DNA from: Bacteroides sp. UBA939
GTDB lineage: Bacteria > Bacteroidota > Bacteroidia > Bacteroidales > Bacteroidaceae
DNA length: 18,485 bases
Assembly: GCF_002293435.1 (NCBI RefSeq)
Contig: NZ_DBDF01000156.1
Span: 1-18,485 of the forward strand
Direction of reading: 5' to 3'
The notes beneath the pieces were generated by a model. The model was not told the origin of the DNA and searched no databases. It saw nothing but the letters and a program-made list of their open reading frames with translations. Made by a program: the position numbers and the translations under genes. This document shows, one piece after another, positions 1 through 7,462 of the stretch (position 1 is its first letter; every line of letters starts with the position of its first letter).

Positions 1-13
1 GTACAGCGATAAC

Positions 14-48
14 CCCTTTAACTCCTGCAATATGAATAATACAGGTTT
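14..48 (+). repeat. dispersed imperfect palindromic element, copy a
   Basis: Short intergenic palindrome with arms CCTGC and ACAGG around the core TATGAATAAT, preceded by CCCTTTAACT. It is almost the exact reverse complement of the copy at 5953-5987, including the flanking C-run. Related copies are at 6022-6052, 6142-6174, 16936-16958 and 17804-17852. All lie outside genes or touch a stop codon. Function unknown; REP-like intergenic repeat is my best description. Confidence 0.7.
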
Positions 49-58
49 AGTCTACCCC

Positions 59-142
59 CTACCTACTCCTCACCTACTCCTTGTCTATAGACAGGGAGAA
101 AGGAAGGAGCAGGTAAGGAGCAGGTAAGGAGCAGATAGGTAG
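59..142. repeat. 11-bp tandem repeats forming a long imperfect fold-back
   Basis: Left half: two 11-bp units at 62-72 and 73-83 (CCTACTCCTCA, CCTACTCCTTG). Right half: three units at 104-114, 115-125 and 126-136 (AAGGAGCAGGT twice, then AAGGAGCAGAT). The halves are near reverse complements and are bounded by CTACCT (59-64) and AGGTAG (137-142). A perfect 12-bp palindrome TGTCTATAGACA (82-93) lies at the tip. No T-run follows, so a simple intrinsic terminator is not supported. Confidence 0.7.
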
Positions 143-209
143 AAGATGAAGAGCGGGCAGGAATCCGAATTCCTAAAATTAATCAACCCAATCCCTCAAG
201 CCCAACACC

Positions 210-908
210 TCAAAACTCCGTCCGATACTCCTTCAATTCTTTCCGCAAAGCCAGCGCCTTTCCTTCGGTCAGTTCGTCAAGGAGCGCCCAGAAACGTTCA
301 CCATGATTCATTTCACGAGTATGAACCAGCTCATGCAGAAGCACATAATCTATCAAATGCTTAGGCAACAGCATCAAATAATAAGAGAGATTTATATTGC
401 CGCGTGCCGAACAACTCCCCCAGCGAGAACCACTGGAAGTGATTTTCACGCCCTGGTAAGGCAGATTATACACCTGCGAAAACGCATATAGAACAGGTGG
501 AAGGACAATCTTTGCATTACGCCGCAGAGCCTCTTCAATAACTTTTCGCAGCCACGCTTGCAATTGTTCGTCGGCAAAGTTCGCTCCCGGCGGACAGATA
601 ATCCGCATCGTGCCCAACTCCGAACGCGAAAGAAATCGTTCACCTTGCCCGCTTACCAGACTTAATTTGAAATATTCCGCATCAATCCGGAAATCCAAAT
701 CAATCAACGGACGATTACACTTCTGCCGGGCTACCCGTAAACGAGGGCGCAACTCCTCTAACGCATTCTTCACCTCCGCAAGCGTAACCCCCAAAGGTAT
801 GCTTATATGAATCGCATCTTCCCGCGTGCGAAAAGTCATGTGCCGGGCACGGGGATTCACTTTAATCAGCAAACGCCCCAATTCCTTATCTTCCAATACA
901 TTTTCCAA
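210..908 (-). CDS. YgjP-like zinc metallopeptidase (M48 family, DUF45)
   Basis: Predicted cytoplasmic zinc metallopeptidase of the YgjP/DUF45 group; physiological substrate unknown. The C-terminal part carries HELVH followed by a third histidine and FW (HELVHTREMNHGERFW), the HExxH zinc site with the family's downstream His. About 30 residues earlier is SRWGSCSARGNINLS, also typical of the family. The frame is open upstream to a TTG at 980, but those extra residues are hydrophobic and unlike family N-termini. The TTG at 908, giving MENVLEDKELG, fits better and gives about 232 residues, close to the usual length. No ATG is available at the N-terminus, so the start is uncertain. The gene is divergent from the lipoprotein gene at 1054. 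Function confident at family level only. Confidence 0.85.
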   Translation of the reverse strand: MENVLEDKELGRLLIKVNPRARHMTFRTREDAIHISIPLGVTLAEVKNALEELRPRLRVARQKCNRPLIDLDFRIDAEYFKLSLVSGQGERFLSRSELGTMRIICPPGANFADEQLQAWLRKVIEEALRRNAKIVLPPVLYAFSQVYNLPYQGVKITSSGSRWGSCSARGNINLSYYLMLLPKHLIDYVLLHELVHTREMNHGERFWALLDELTEGKALALRKELKEYRTEF

Positions 909-1053
909 AGCAATAAAACTTTCTAATGAATAAATGGACAAATGAACGAAATATCTGAAAAAAAAAGAAATCTCACGCAACTTTTCTTGAGAAACCTGCG
1001 TCTAATAGAAAAATAAAAACAGTAATAATCAATAATCATAAAAACAGAAGGTC

Positions 1054-1917
1054 ATGAAAAAGTTCGCCATTTTTATCGCATGTATCGGTTTAATCCTCAG
1101 TACAAGTGCCTGCTCGCAAAGTAAAAGTTACAATTCCGGAAGCTGGAACAGCAATAAAGTTGTCGCCAGCAAAAACTATGTAACGAAAGAGGTTAAAGTA
1201 GATAATTTCACCAGGCTCAGCGTTTCCGGAAGTCCGGACGTGATATTTACCCAGAAATCGGGAGGTCCTGAGGTGGAAATTTACACTTCGGACAACATTG
1301 TAGACCTGCTGGACATCAAAGTGAAAGACAACACTTTGTCGGTAGGTTTCAAGAGGAACGTCAATGTAACTTACAATAAGCTCGAAATACGCGTATCTGC
1401 CGAAATGCTGAACGGTGTTTACGTAGCAGGATCAGGAGATATAAACCTGAAAAACGGACTTAAGATCAATGAAAACTTAACTATCAGTATTGCAGGATCG
1501 GGAGATATCGAGGGTAGCAATATCCAATGCAACGACCTGAAGATATCAGTGGCAGGTTCGGGCGATATCACCACCAACAATATCACTTGCAACAACCTGA
1601 AAGTGACCGTATCAGGTTCGGGCGACATGGTATTGAGAAATGTAACTTCCACCGCTACGGAAGCAAGCGTGGCAGGTTCGGGAACGGCTGCCATTACAGG
1701 AACTACCGGAAACGCCTCTTACAGCGTATCAGGTTCGGGTGACCTCTTTACGGAAAACTACGAAGCCAAACGTGTCGATGCCAGTGTAGCAGGATCAGGC
1801 AACATCAAATGTTTTGTTACCGAATTTCTGAAAGCGCGCACCAGCGGTAGCGGCACCATAGGTTACAAGGGCAATCCGCAAGTGGATTATCCGAGAAGAG
1901 GCCTGCACAAACTTTAA
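1054..1917 (+). CDS. head-GIN domain (DUF2807) putative lipoprotein
   Basis: Probable exported lipoprotein of 287 residues. The N-terminus MKKFAIFIACIGLILSTSAC is a signal peptide ending in a lipobox-like TSAC with Cys20. The mature part is a DUF2807 (putative auto-transporter adhesin, head GIN) beta-repeat domain. GSG recurs eight times, mostly as (V/I)(A/S)GSGD, at roughly 20-30 residue spacing, as expected for stacked beta-helix turns. The family is common in Bacteroidetes cell envelopes; its molecular role is unknown. AGAAGG lies just before the ATG, and a strong terminator follows at 1978-2012, so it is probably monocistronic. I see no TAnnTTTG promoter upstream. The DNA repeats mirror the protein repeats (GGTTCGGG many times), so copy number could vary between strains. 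Confidence 0.88.
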   Translation: MKKFAIFIACIGLILSTSACSQSKSYNSGSWNSNKVVASKNYVTKEVKVDNFTRLSVSGSPDVIFTQKSGGPEVEIYTSDNIVDLLDIKVKDNTLSVGFKRNVNVTYNKLEIRVSAEMLNGVYVAGSGDINLKNGLKINENLTISIAGSGDIEGSNIQCNDLKISVAGSGDITTNNITCNNLKVTVSGSGDMVLRNVTSTATEASVAGSGTAAITGTTGNASYSVSGSGDLFTENYEAKRVDASVAGSGNIKCFVTEFLKARTSGSGTIGYKGNPQVDYPRRGLHKL

Positions 1918-1977
1918 AACCCTCTCTTTTATAAATTCAGTTATGTGAAAAGAATCGTTTTTCTGACACTTAACTAT

Positions 1978-2012
1978 ATGGAAGGCTTTTCTGAGAAAGC
2001 CTTCCATTTTTT
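1978..2012 (+). terminator. intrinsic terminator after DUF2807 gene
   Basis: Perfect 12-bp stem ATGGAAGGCTTT (1978-1989) / AAAGCCTTCCAT (1996-2007) with a 6-nt loop, running into a six-T tract (2007-2012). It lies 61 bp after the stop codon of the lipoprotein gene. Confidence 0.85.
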
Positions 2013-2049
2013 ATTTGTATGGCAAATACGGTGTGCGTATAGTGGCAGT

Positions 2050-2085
2050 AAAAAATAAAAGGGACACTGCATCTCGCGGCGTCCC
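2050..2085 (-). terminator. intrinsic terminator for the sigma/anti-sigma operon
   Basis: On the minus strand GGGAC (2085-2081) pairs with GTCCC (2065-2061), with further partial pairing inside. A T-rich run TTTTATTTTTT (2060-2050) follows directly. It lies about 115 nt past the anti-sigma stop codon and faces the terminator at 1978-2012. Confidence 0.65.
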
Positions 2086-2198
2086 AGTTATCTTAGTTAG
2101 TTATTTATAAGAAATTGAGAGAATTGAAACTTCACAGTCTCAAATTGTTGTTTTAATAAAGCACACTAACTATATTGTATTTAAAGCAAATGAAAATG

Positions 2199-2687
2199 TT
2201 ATTTCTTTAACTCAACTTTCTTTTCCACGCGCTGCAAACTATCAAGTATTTGCTGCTCACTTGTAATTGTCACATCTCCCGAAAGGGCTACCGATGGCGC
2301 GGTAATTTGCTTACCGATGGTATCGACGGCGGCTACCTCTTTAATGTCATCAAAGAGTGAGTGTTGCATCACGTTACCTAAGAAAAGTACAATTGCCACT
2401 ACTGCGGCGGCTTTGAACAACGGCATAAAGCGTGCAGTGAGCGTCAATCGCTTTGCCTTTACTACCGGAACTTCAACCTGGGCAAGCACACGGGCGTCGA
2501 AATCGTCACCTAAACCTGAAGCTTCCTCTTGCTGAAGCTGTTGATATAGAAACAAATCCCTGTAGCGAAGCAGATGTTCGGGAACATTGCTTCCGCCGAA
2601 AAAAGCACGCAACTGCGCCTCCTCCTCAAGAGAAGTTTCGCACTGCCAGTAGCGTTCCAAGAGTTGTTCTATATATTTACAGTCCAT
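2199..2687 (-). CDS. putative anti-sigma factor, single-pass membrane protein
   Basis: 162 residues with a cytoplasmic-like acidic N-terminal part (1-80), one hydrophobic segment (about 89-107, ending FLGNVM) and a C-terminal part of about 55 residues beyond the membrane. It overlaps the 3' end of the ECF sigma gene by 11 nt, the usual sigma/anti-sigma arrangement with translational coupling, and this is the main reason for the call. The N-terminus (YIEQLLERYWQCETSLEEE) resembles short regulator-associated proteins common beside Bacteroides ECF sigma genes. I do not see the HxxxCxxC zinc motif of classical ZAS anti-sigma domains, so the mechanism is unproven. It could be a membrane protein of other function carried in the sigma operon. 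Confidence 0.7.
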   Translation of the reverse strand: MDCKYIEQLLERYWQCETSLEEEAQLRAFFGGSNVPEHLLRYRDLFLYQQLQQEEASGLGDDFDARVLAQVEVPVVKAKRLTLTARFMPLFKAAAVVAIVLFLGNVMQHSLFDDIKEVAAVDTIGKQITAPSVALSGDVTITSEQQILDSLQRVEKKVELKK

Positions 2688-3186
2688 AACCTTCTATTTC
2701 TAAATACTGTTGCTTCACTTTCTGCCTCGCCCTAAAGAGATTTACCCTCACTTGGTCCTCCGTTAATTGCAGGATGACGGCAATTTCTTTATAGCTTTTC
2801 CCCTCTATATCGCGCAACTGCATAATCAGGCGCTGCGTTTGGGGAAGTTCATTAATCAATCGGTGGATTAACGTCATTCGTTCTTTCTCCACCAACAGAT
2901 CATAAGGAGCGGATGCATCGGGAGTCTGTTCCATCTCAGGCGTTAGCTCTACAGTATGGGCGTCTTTCTTTTCGCTGCGGTCTATCGCCAGATTTCTTGC
3001 CACTGTCAGGCAATAAGCCTCAATAGAACCGAACTGCGCCCACTCGTCACGCTTGCTCCAGACTCTTATCATTGTTTCCTGTACAACATCTTCTGCTTCT
3101 GCCCTGTCGAAAGTAATCCGGAGAGCCAACCGAAAGAGTTTATCTTTCAGCGGAAGAATGTCATTCCGAAAACTGATTTCTTGCAT
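2677..3186 (-). CDS. ECF-type RNA polymerase sigma factor
   Basis: Sigma-70 family group 4 factor of 169 residues, normal length. Region 2 covers roughly 10-76 with the core-binding motif AEDVVQETM (31-39), RVW, and the -10-recognition stretch ending TVARNLAIDR (61-70). Region 4 covers about 104-160 with ELPQTQRLIMQLRDIEGKSY and the HTH KEIAVILQLTEDQVRVNLFR. It should direct core polymerase to its own promoter set and be held by the product of the overlapping downstream gene. It starts 61 nt after the argB stop codon. I could not find a TAnnTTTG element in that gap, so read-through from speA-argB or an autoregulated ECF promoter are both possible. Regulon unknown. Confidence 0.93.
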   Translation of the reverse strand: MQEISFRNDILPLKDKLFRLALRITFDRAEAEDVVQETMIRVWSKRDEWAQFGSIEAYCLTVARNLAIDRSEKKDAHTVELTPEMEQTPDASAPYDLLVEKERMTLIHRLINELPQTQRLIMQLRDIEGKSYKEIAVILQLTEDQVRVNLFRARQKVKQQYLEIEGYGL

Positions 3187-3247
3187 CTCTATTAATAATG
3201 ACGGTTAAGTATATGGAAAGTTACAGCTGCTCACTGTTTTTTTCTGA

Positions 3248-4021
3248 TTATTTTTTGATGCGGGTTCCGCTATTCTCGTTAATTGCTGATGCTAAGGTTA
3301 TTACCACCTCGGTGACTCCTGCATTCAAGGCTTCAAAAGAGTTCTCCAACTTGGGTATCATGCCTCCCTGAATAGTGCCGTCCGCCACATATTGCTCAAA
3401 TTCAGCCGGAGTGATTTGCGGTATTACACTATCATCGTCGTTCTCATCACGAAGCACTCCCTTCTTTTCAAAACAGAATACCAACGTCACATCAAAGAGG
3501 GCGGCAAGCGCTTTCGCCGTTTCTCCGGCAATGGTGTCGGCATTTGTATTCAGCAGACTACCGGCGCCGTCGTGAGTCAAAGGAGCCATCACAGGCACTA
3601 CTTCTTTATGAATCAGGTCGGCCAGAATTTCAGCGTTCACCTGCTTTACGTCGCCAACATAGCCATAGTCCACCTCTTTCACCGGGCGCTTTACCGAACG
3701 GATAACATTCATATCGGCGCCTGTCAACCCCAACGCATTGACGCCACGCGCCTGCAAACCGGCTACAATATTCTTGTTTACCAATCCACCGTACACCATT
3801 GTCACCACTTTCAGAGTTTCGGCATCAGTAATGCGCCGCCCGTTAACCATTTGGCTTTCAATACCCAGTTGGGCGGCAAGTTTCGTTGCCGAACGTCCTC
3901 CTCCGTGTACCAGTACCTTACGGCCTTCGATAGCTGCAAAATCATCCAACAATTTATGAAGGGTGGCTACCTCTTCCACGATTTTACCACCCACTTTAAT
4001 TACGGTCAGTTTCTCTTTCAT
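3248..4021 (-). CDS. argB: acetylglutamate kinase (possibly succinylglutamate kinase)
   Basis: Amino-acid kinase family, 257 residues, full length. It phosphorylates the gamma-carboxyl of N-acylglutamate, the second step of arginine synthesis. Visible motifs: KVGGK (9-13), the glycine loop HGGGRS (39-44), NGRRITD (60-66), GLTGAD, and the nucleotide-site stretch with KKGVLRD; the C-terminus has IQGGMIPKLENS, typical of ArgB. Bacteroides fragilis is known to use N-succinylornithine in its transcarbamylase step, so the true substrate here may be N-succinylglutamate; the sequence alone does not settle this. The ATG lies 4 nt after the speA stop codon, so the two are almost certainly co-transcribed. 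Confidence 0.93.
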   Translation of the reverse strand: MKEKLTVIKVGGKIVEEVATLHKLLDDFAAIEGRKVLVHGGGRSATKLAAQLGIESQMVNGRRITDAETLKVVTMVYGGLVNKNIVAGLQARGVNALGLTGADMNVIRSVKRPVKEVDYGYVGDVKQVNAEILADLIHKEVVPVMAPLTHDGAGSLLNTNADTIAGETAKALAALFDVTLVFCFEKKGVLRDENDDDSVIPQITPAEFEQYVADGTIQGGMIPKLENSFEALNAGVTEVVITLASAINENSGTRIKK

Positions 4022-4025
4022 ACGC

Positions 4026-5918
4026 TTATTCCAAATAAGTATATCCGTACAGACCTGAACGGTAGTTGGAAAGAAACTCTTTACCTTCTTCCAGTGAAAT
4101 ACGCCCTTCTTTCACGGATTGAGTCACCCAGGTTTCCAGCGTACGAACCAGCTTTTTAGGGTTATATTGTACATAATCAAGCACTTCCGCCACTGTTTCG
4201 CCATCTATCACCTGCTCAATGGAATATCCTTTTTCGCTGACGGAAACATGTACCGCATTCGTATCTCCGAAAAGATTGTGCATATCACCCAGAATTTCCT
4301 GATAAGCGCCCACTAAGAAAACGCCCATATAATAAGGTTCTTTGCTTTTCAGCGAGTGGGTAGGCAGATAGTGCGCCACGTTCTTGGTGGAAATGAAATT
4401 GGCTATCTTCCCATCCGAATCGCAAGTGATGTCCTGTAAAGTAGCCGAGCGGTCGGGACGTTCGTCCAAACGCTGAATAGGCATAATCGGGAATATCTGG
4501 TCGATAGCCCAGGAGTCGGGCAAAGACTGGAATAAGGAGAAGTTACAGAAATACTTATCCGCCAATAGCTTCGGTAAACCGCGAAGTTCATCGGGAGCAT
4601 GTTTCAAACCGGCGGCTATCTGGTTTACTTCGCGCATGATAGACCAATAAAGGCGTTCAATCTGCGCACGCGTTTTCAAATCTACAATGCCGTGGCTAAA
4701 CAAATCGAGCGCTTCTTCGCGTATCTGTTGCGCATCGTGCCAGGCTTCCAGCATTCTGTTCTGGTTCAGTGTGTCCCAGATGCCGTAGAGTTCCTGCACC
4801 AGTTCGTGGTCTTGTTCGGTAAGCTCTTCACTGTCATCCCATTCGGGCAAGGTAGTTGTTTCCAACACCTCAAAGATGAGCACAGAGTGATGGGCAGTCA
4901 AGGCTCGACCGCTTTCGGTTATTATATTCGGATGGGGGATACCATTCTTATCACTGGCATCTACTAACGTGGAGATGGAGTCGTTAACATATTCCTGAAT
5001 GGAGTAATTGACACTGCTCTCACTGCTGGAAGAGCGTGTTCCATCGTAGTCAACACCCAATCCTCCGCCGATATCAACAAACTCTACTTTGAATCCCATG
5101 CCATGCAGCTGCACATAGAACTGGGATGCTTCACGAAGGGCAGTTTTAATGCGACGTATCTTTGTAACCTGGCTACCAATATGGAAATGTATCAATTTCA
5201 GACAATCTTGCATCCCTTTTGAACTCAAAAAGTCGAGAGCTTCGAGCAATTCGCTGGAAGTTAATCCAAATTTGCTTGCATCGCCTCCTGAATCTTCCCA
5301 TTTGCCACTTCCGGAAGAAGCCAGCTTAATGCGAATGCCGATATTGGGTTTAACGTTCAGTTGCTTCGCCATCTTAGCAATCAATTTCAACTCGTTCATT
5401 TTTTCTACTACGAGAAAAATACGTTTACCCATCTTTTGAGCCAGCAACGCCAGCTCTATATAGCTTTCGTCCTTGTACCCGTTACAGATAATCAATGAGT
5501 CCGAATCCGAGTTAATAGCAATTACGGCGTGCAATTCGGGCTTCGAACCGGCTTCCAACCCGAGATTGAACTTCTTTCCGTGGCTGATAATTTCCTCTAC
5601 CACCGGACGCATTTGGTTTACCTTGATGGGGTAGATGATAAAGTTCTCTGCTTTGTAATCGTATTCCTCGGCAGCCTGTTTAAAACATGAAGAAGTTTTC
5701 TCAATCCGATTATCCAGGATATCGGGGAAACGAATCAGCATGGGAGCTGACACGTCACGAAGCTGCAATTCGTCCACCAATTCTTTCAAATCGACACCGG
5801 CACCATTTTTACGAGGTGTTACTACTACATGACCCTTGTCATTGATACCAAAGTACGAAGTGCCCCAACCTGTAATGTTATAAAGCTCTTCTGAATCTTC
5901 AATACGCCATTTTCTCAT
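4026..5918 (-). CDS. speA: biosynthetic arginine decarboxylase
   Basis: PLP-dependent fold-III decarboxylase of 630 residues, the usual SpeA size. It converts arginine to agmatine and CO2, the first step of polyamine synthesis by the agmatine route. The PLP-lysine motif YPIKVNQ places the Schiff-base lysine at about residue 99. Further family signatures are LIHFHIGSQ, the glycine-rich phosphate loop VDIGGGLGVDYDG, ITESGRALTAHHS, and the C-terminal ITCDSDGKI with the catalytic-type Cys and substrate Asp. First gene of a probable speA-argB operon (4-nt gap). The leader may be about 180 nt if the TATTTTTG element at 6106-6113 is the promoter, and would contain two opposed palindromic elements. 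Confidence 0.96.
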   Translation of the reverse strand: MRKWRIEDSEELYNITGWGTSYFGINDKGHVVVTPRKNGAGVDLKELVDELQLRDVSAPMLIRFPDILDNRIEKTSSCFKQAAEEYDYKAENFIIYPIKVNQMRPVVEEIISHGKKFNLGLEAGSKPELHAVIAINSDSDSLIICNGYKDESYIELALLAQKMGKRIFLVVEKMNELKLIAKMAKQLNVKPNIGIRIKLASSGSGKWEDSGGDASKFGLTSSELLEALDFLSSKGMQDCLKLIHFHIGSQVTKIRRIKTALREASQFYVQLHGMGFKVEFVDIGGGLGVDYDGTRSSSSESSVNYSIQEYVNDSISTLVDASDKNGIPHPNIITESGRALTAHHSVLIFEVLETTTLPEWDDSEELTEQDHELVQELYGIWDTLNQNRMLEAWHDAQQIREEALDLFSHGIVDLKTRAQIERLYWSIMREVNQIAAGLKHAPDELRGLPKLLADKYFCNFSLFQSLPDSWAIDQIFPIMPIQRLDERPDRSATLQDITCDSDGKIANFISTKNVAHYLPTHSLKSKEPYYMGVFLVGAYQEILGDMHNLFGDTNAVHVSVSEKGYSIEQVIDGETVAEVLDYVQYNPKKLVRTLETWVTQSVKEGRISLEEGKEFLSNYRSGLYGYTYLE

Positions 5919-5952
5919 TTTCTGTTACTGAAATGTTTGTTGTTTGACTTTC

Positions 5953-5987
5953 AACCTGCATTATTCATATTGTAGGAGTTAAAGGGG
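5953..5987 (-). repeat. dispersed imperfect palindromic element, copy b
   Basis: On the plus strand AACCTGC, core ATTATTCATAT, then TGTAGGAGTTAAAGGGG. Near-identical reverse complement of the copy at 14-48. It lies about 35 nt upstream of the speA start codon, inside the presumed leader. Confidence 0.7.
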
Positions 5988-6021
5988 GTATCACCTCGGT
6001 AGATAACTTCTTTAACTACTC

Positions 6022-6052
6022 TAACTACTACAGTTATGAATAATTCAGGTTA
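6022..6052 (+). repeat. dispersed imperfect palindromic element, copy c
   Basis: AACTACTACAGT, core TATGAATAAT, then TCAGGTT. It is inverted relative to copy b, 35 bp away, so b and c together can form one larger stem-loop with AACCTG and CAGGTT at its base. Confidence 0.6.
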
Positions 6053-6105
6053 GAGACTGTTTTGATTTTCCTTTTCTAAGTTATATCAGTTTCTTAATAG
6101 GGCAG

Positions 6106-6113
6106 CAAAAATA
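6106..6113 (-). promoter_or_regulatory. candidate -7 promoter element for speA
   Basis: TATTTTTG on the minus strand matches the Bacteroides -7 consensus TAnnTTTG exactly. No TTTG -33 element is seen at the expected spacing, so support is partial. It would give a leader of roughly 180 nt containing palindromic elements b and c. Confidence 0.35.
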
Positions 6114-6141
6114 CGACAAATCTTCAAATTTATTGCTTTCT

Positions 6142-6174
6142 TACCTGAAAATACACATTTGCAGGAGGTTAAAG
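6142..6174 (-). repeat. diverged palindromic element overlapping the aroK stop
   Basis: Plus strand ACCTGAAAATACACATT then TGCAGGAGGTTAAAG. Same arms and TTAAAG tail as copy b, but a changed core. It overlaps the aroK stop codon (6169-6171). Confidence 0.45.
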
Positions 6175-6696
6175 CCCCAATAAGTTACGCAATTGTTGCA
6201 CGGATTCTGTTATTTGCCGACGGTTTTCCAAATGTCCGGCATTAAAATGGTAACTTGCCTTATTATAATGCGGAGTGCGCTTTTCTAATGCATCCGTAAT
6301 AAATGCACGCAGTTCGGCATCAGTTTTACCCCATAAGATAGGACGTTGTTGTGTGGCAACACGCAAACGGCGAAACAGAACATCGGGATGCACATCCAGA
6401 AAGACGGTCTGTCCATGTTGGTTCATATATTCCATGTTGTCAAAGAAACAGGGAGTACCTCCACCGGTGGAAATAATGACGTTTTCAAACTGGGCTACCT
6501 CGTGCAGCATGGCTTGTTCCATTTCACGAAAAGAGGCTTCTCCTCGCTCTGTGAACAGTTCACGTATGGATTTGTGAAAACGTTCTTCAATATACCAGTC
6601 CAAATCAATGAACGGTATATTCAGTTCGCGGGCAAAAGCCTTTCCTAAAGTTGTTTTACCGGCCCCCATGTAGCCGGTCAAAAAAATACGTACCAT
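6169..6696 (-). CDS. aroK: shikimate kinase
   Basis: P-loop kinase of about 175 residues, normal length; phosphorylates shikimate at the 3-hydroxyl in the chorismate pathway. Visible: Walker A GYMGAGKTT (8-16), shikimate-binding IDLDWYIEE with two Asp, GEASFREME with the substrate-binding Arg, STGGGTP, and the lid QQRPIL. The frame is open to a GTG at 6702, but the ATG at 6696 (MVRIFLTGYMG) gives the usual N-terminus and I prefer it. The GTG lies within a perfect inverted repeat (6702-6725). The gene starts 34 nt after the nitroreductase stop codon, so it could be co-transcribed or use its own TACCTTTG element. Confidence 0.95.
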   Translation of the reverse strand: MVRIFLTGYMGAGKTTLGKAFARELNIPFIDLDWYIEERFHKSIRELFTERGEASFREMEQAMLHEVAQFENVIISTGGGTPCFFDNMEYMNQHGQTVFLDVHPDVLFRRLRVATQQRPILWGKTDAELRAFITDALEKRTPHYNKASYHFNAGHLENRRQITESVQQLRNLLGL

Positions 6697-6701
6697 AAAC
6701 A

Positions 6702-6725
6702 CTTACCTTTGCGGACAAAGGTAAG
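6702..6725. promoter_or_regulatory. perfect 24-bp inverted repeat upstream of aroK
   Basis: CTTACCTTTG (6702-6711), CGGA, CAAAGGTAAG (6716-6725): 10-bp arms with no mismatch. Each arm contains TACCTTTG, an exact match to the Bacteroides -7 consensus TAnnTTTG, in opposite orientations. The minus-strand copy (6723-6716) would place a transcription start about 15 nt before the aroK ATG. No good TTTG -33 was found. It could be a promoter with an overlapping operator, or a hairpin near the start of the aroK mRNA. Confidence 0.5.
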
Positions 6726-6730
6726 CATAA

Positions 6731-7339
6731 TTAACGAAATACCTTGATGCGTTCGCTCAGTTCTTTCACCTCTTTTTCACCCGGTTCGGCGGTAGGGGTT
6801 CCGAAAGGCATCTGCGCAATCAATTGCCAGGTATCGGGCAATTGCCATTCGTGCTGCACATCCTTGTCGATGAGCGGATTATAGTGTTGCAATGAAACTC
6901 CCAAACCTTTGTCTTCGAGCATCGTCCAGATAGCCAACTGATGCATGGCAGAGGTTTGTTGCGACCAGACGGGGAAGTTTTCGCTATAAGTGGGGAACGA
7001 CTTTTGCAATTCCGCCACAATGGACTGATCCTCAAAAAACAGGATTGTACCGTAACCGCAAGAAAACGAGCCGTCTATTTTTTGTTCGGTCTGCTTGAAG
7101 CGCTCTTCGGGCAGGCGTTCTTTCAACCGGTTCTTTACAATATCCCATAACTTCCGGTGTTCGTCGCCCAGCAGCAGGACAACTCTTGTGGTCTGTGAAT
7201 TAAATGCCGAAGGCACATTCTTTACTGCTGTGCGGAGGATATGCACAATCTCTTCATCCAACACCGGAGAATCGTTACTAATAGAATAATAAGTGCGCCG
7301 GTGTTCCAACGCCTCGGCAAATGTTCGTTGTCTAATCAT
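6731..7339 (-). CDS. nitroreductase-family oxidoreductase (Frm2/YdgI-like)
   Basis: Flavin-dependent nitroreductase-fold protein of about 202 residues, probably FMN and NAD(P)H dependent and cytosolic; substrate unknown. The N-terminal FAEALEHRRTYYSIS with an Arg-Arg-x-Tyr pattern and VPSAFNSQTTRVVLLLG match the FMN-binding start of the Frm2/Hbn1-like branch. Later comes FPVWSQQTSAMHQLAIWTMLEDKGLGVSLQHYNP in two pieces typical of the family, and the C-terminal MPFGTPTAEPGEKE. The frame is open to a GTG at 7369, but the ATG at 7339 gives the usual start shortly before FAEAL. It is followed 34 nt later by aroK. Confidence 0.88.
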   Translation of the reverse strand: MIRQRTFAEALEHRRTYYSISNDSPVLDEEIVHILRTAVKNVPSAFNSQTTRVVLLLGDEHRKLWDIVKNRLKERLPEERFKQTEQKIDGSFSCGYGTILFFEDQSIVAELQKSFPTYSENFPVWSQQTSAMHQLAIWTMLEDKGLGVSLQHYNPLIDKDVQHEWQLPDTWQLIAQMPFGTPTAEPGEKEVKELSERIKVFR

Positions 7340-7462
7340 ATTAAGCCCTTTCTTTTCATTAATTATCACTTTAGAGGCTGCTTTTGAGTTTATTCAAAAC
7401 AGATTCTAAGCTGTGTGTAGTGAAACAAATGAAAGAAATAGATTGTTCAGAATACCCGAACA

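Noticed and set aside
160..175. AGGAAT/ATTCCT hairpin as terminator of the metallopeptidase gene
   Set aside because: 6-bp AT-rich stem without a T-run on the minus strand.
3392..4159. 255-residue plus-strand open frame across argB
   Set aside because: It runs antisense to argB and into speA, and its His/Cys-rich translation is typical of a shadow frame.
7433..7462. Terminator after the DUF3990 partner gene
   Set aside because: Only a 4-bp GTTC/GAAC stem with a large loop could be drawn; too weak.
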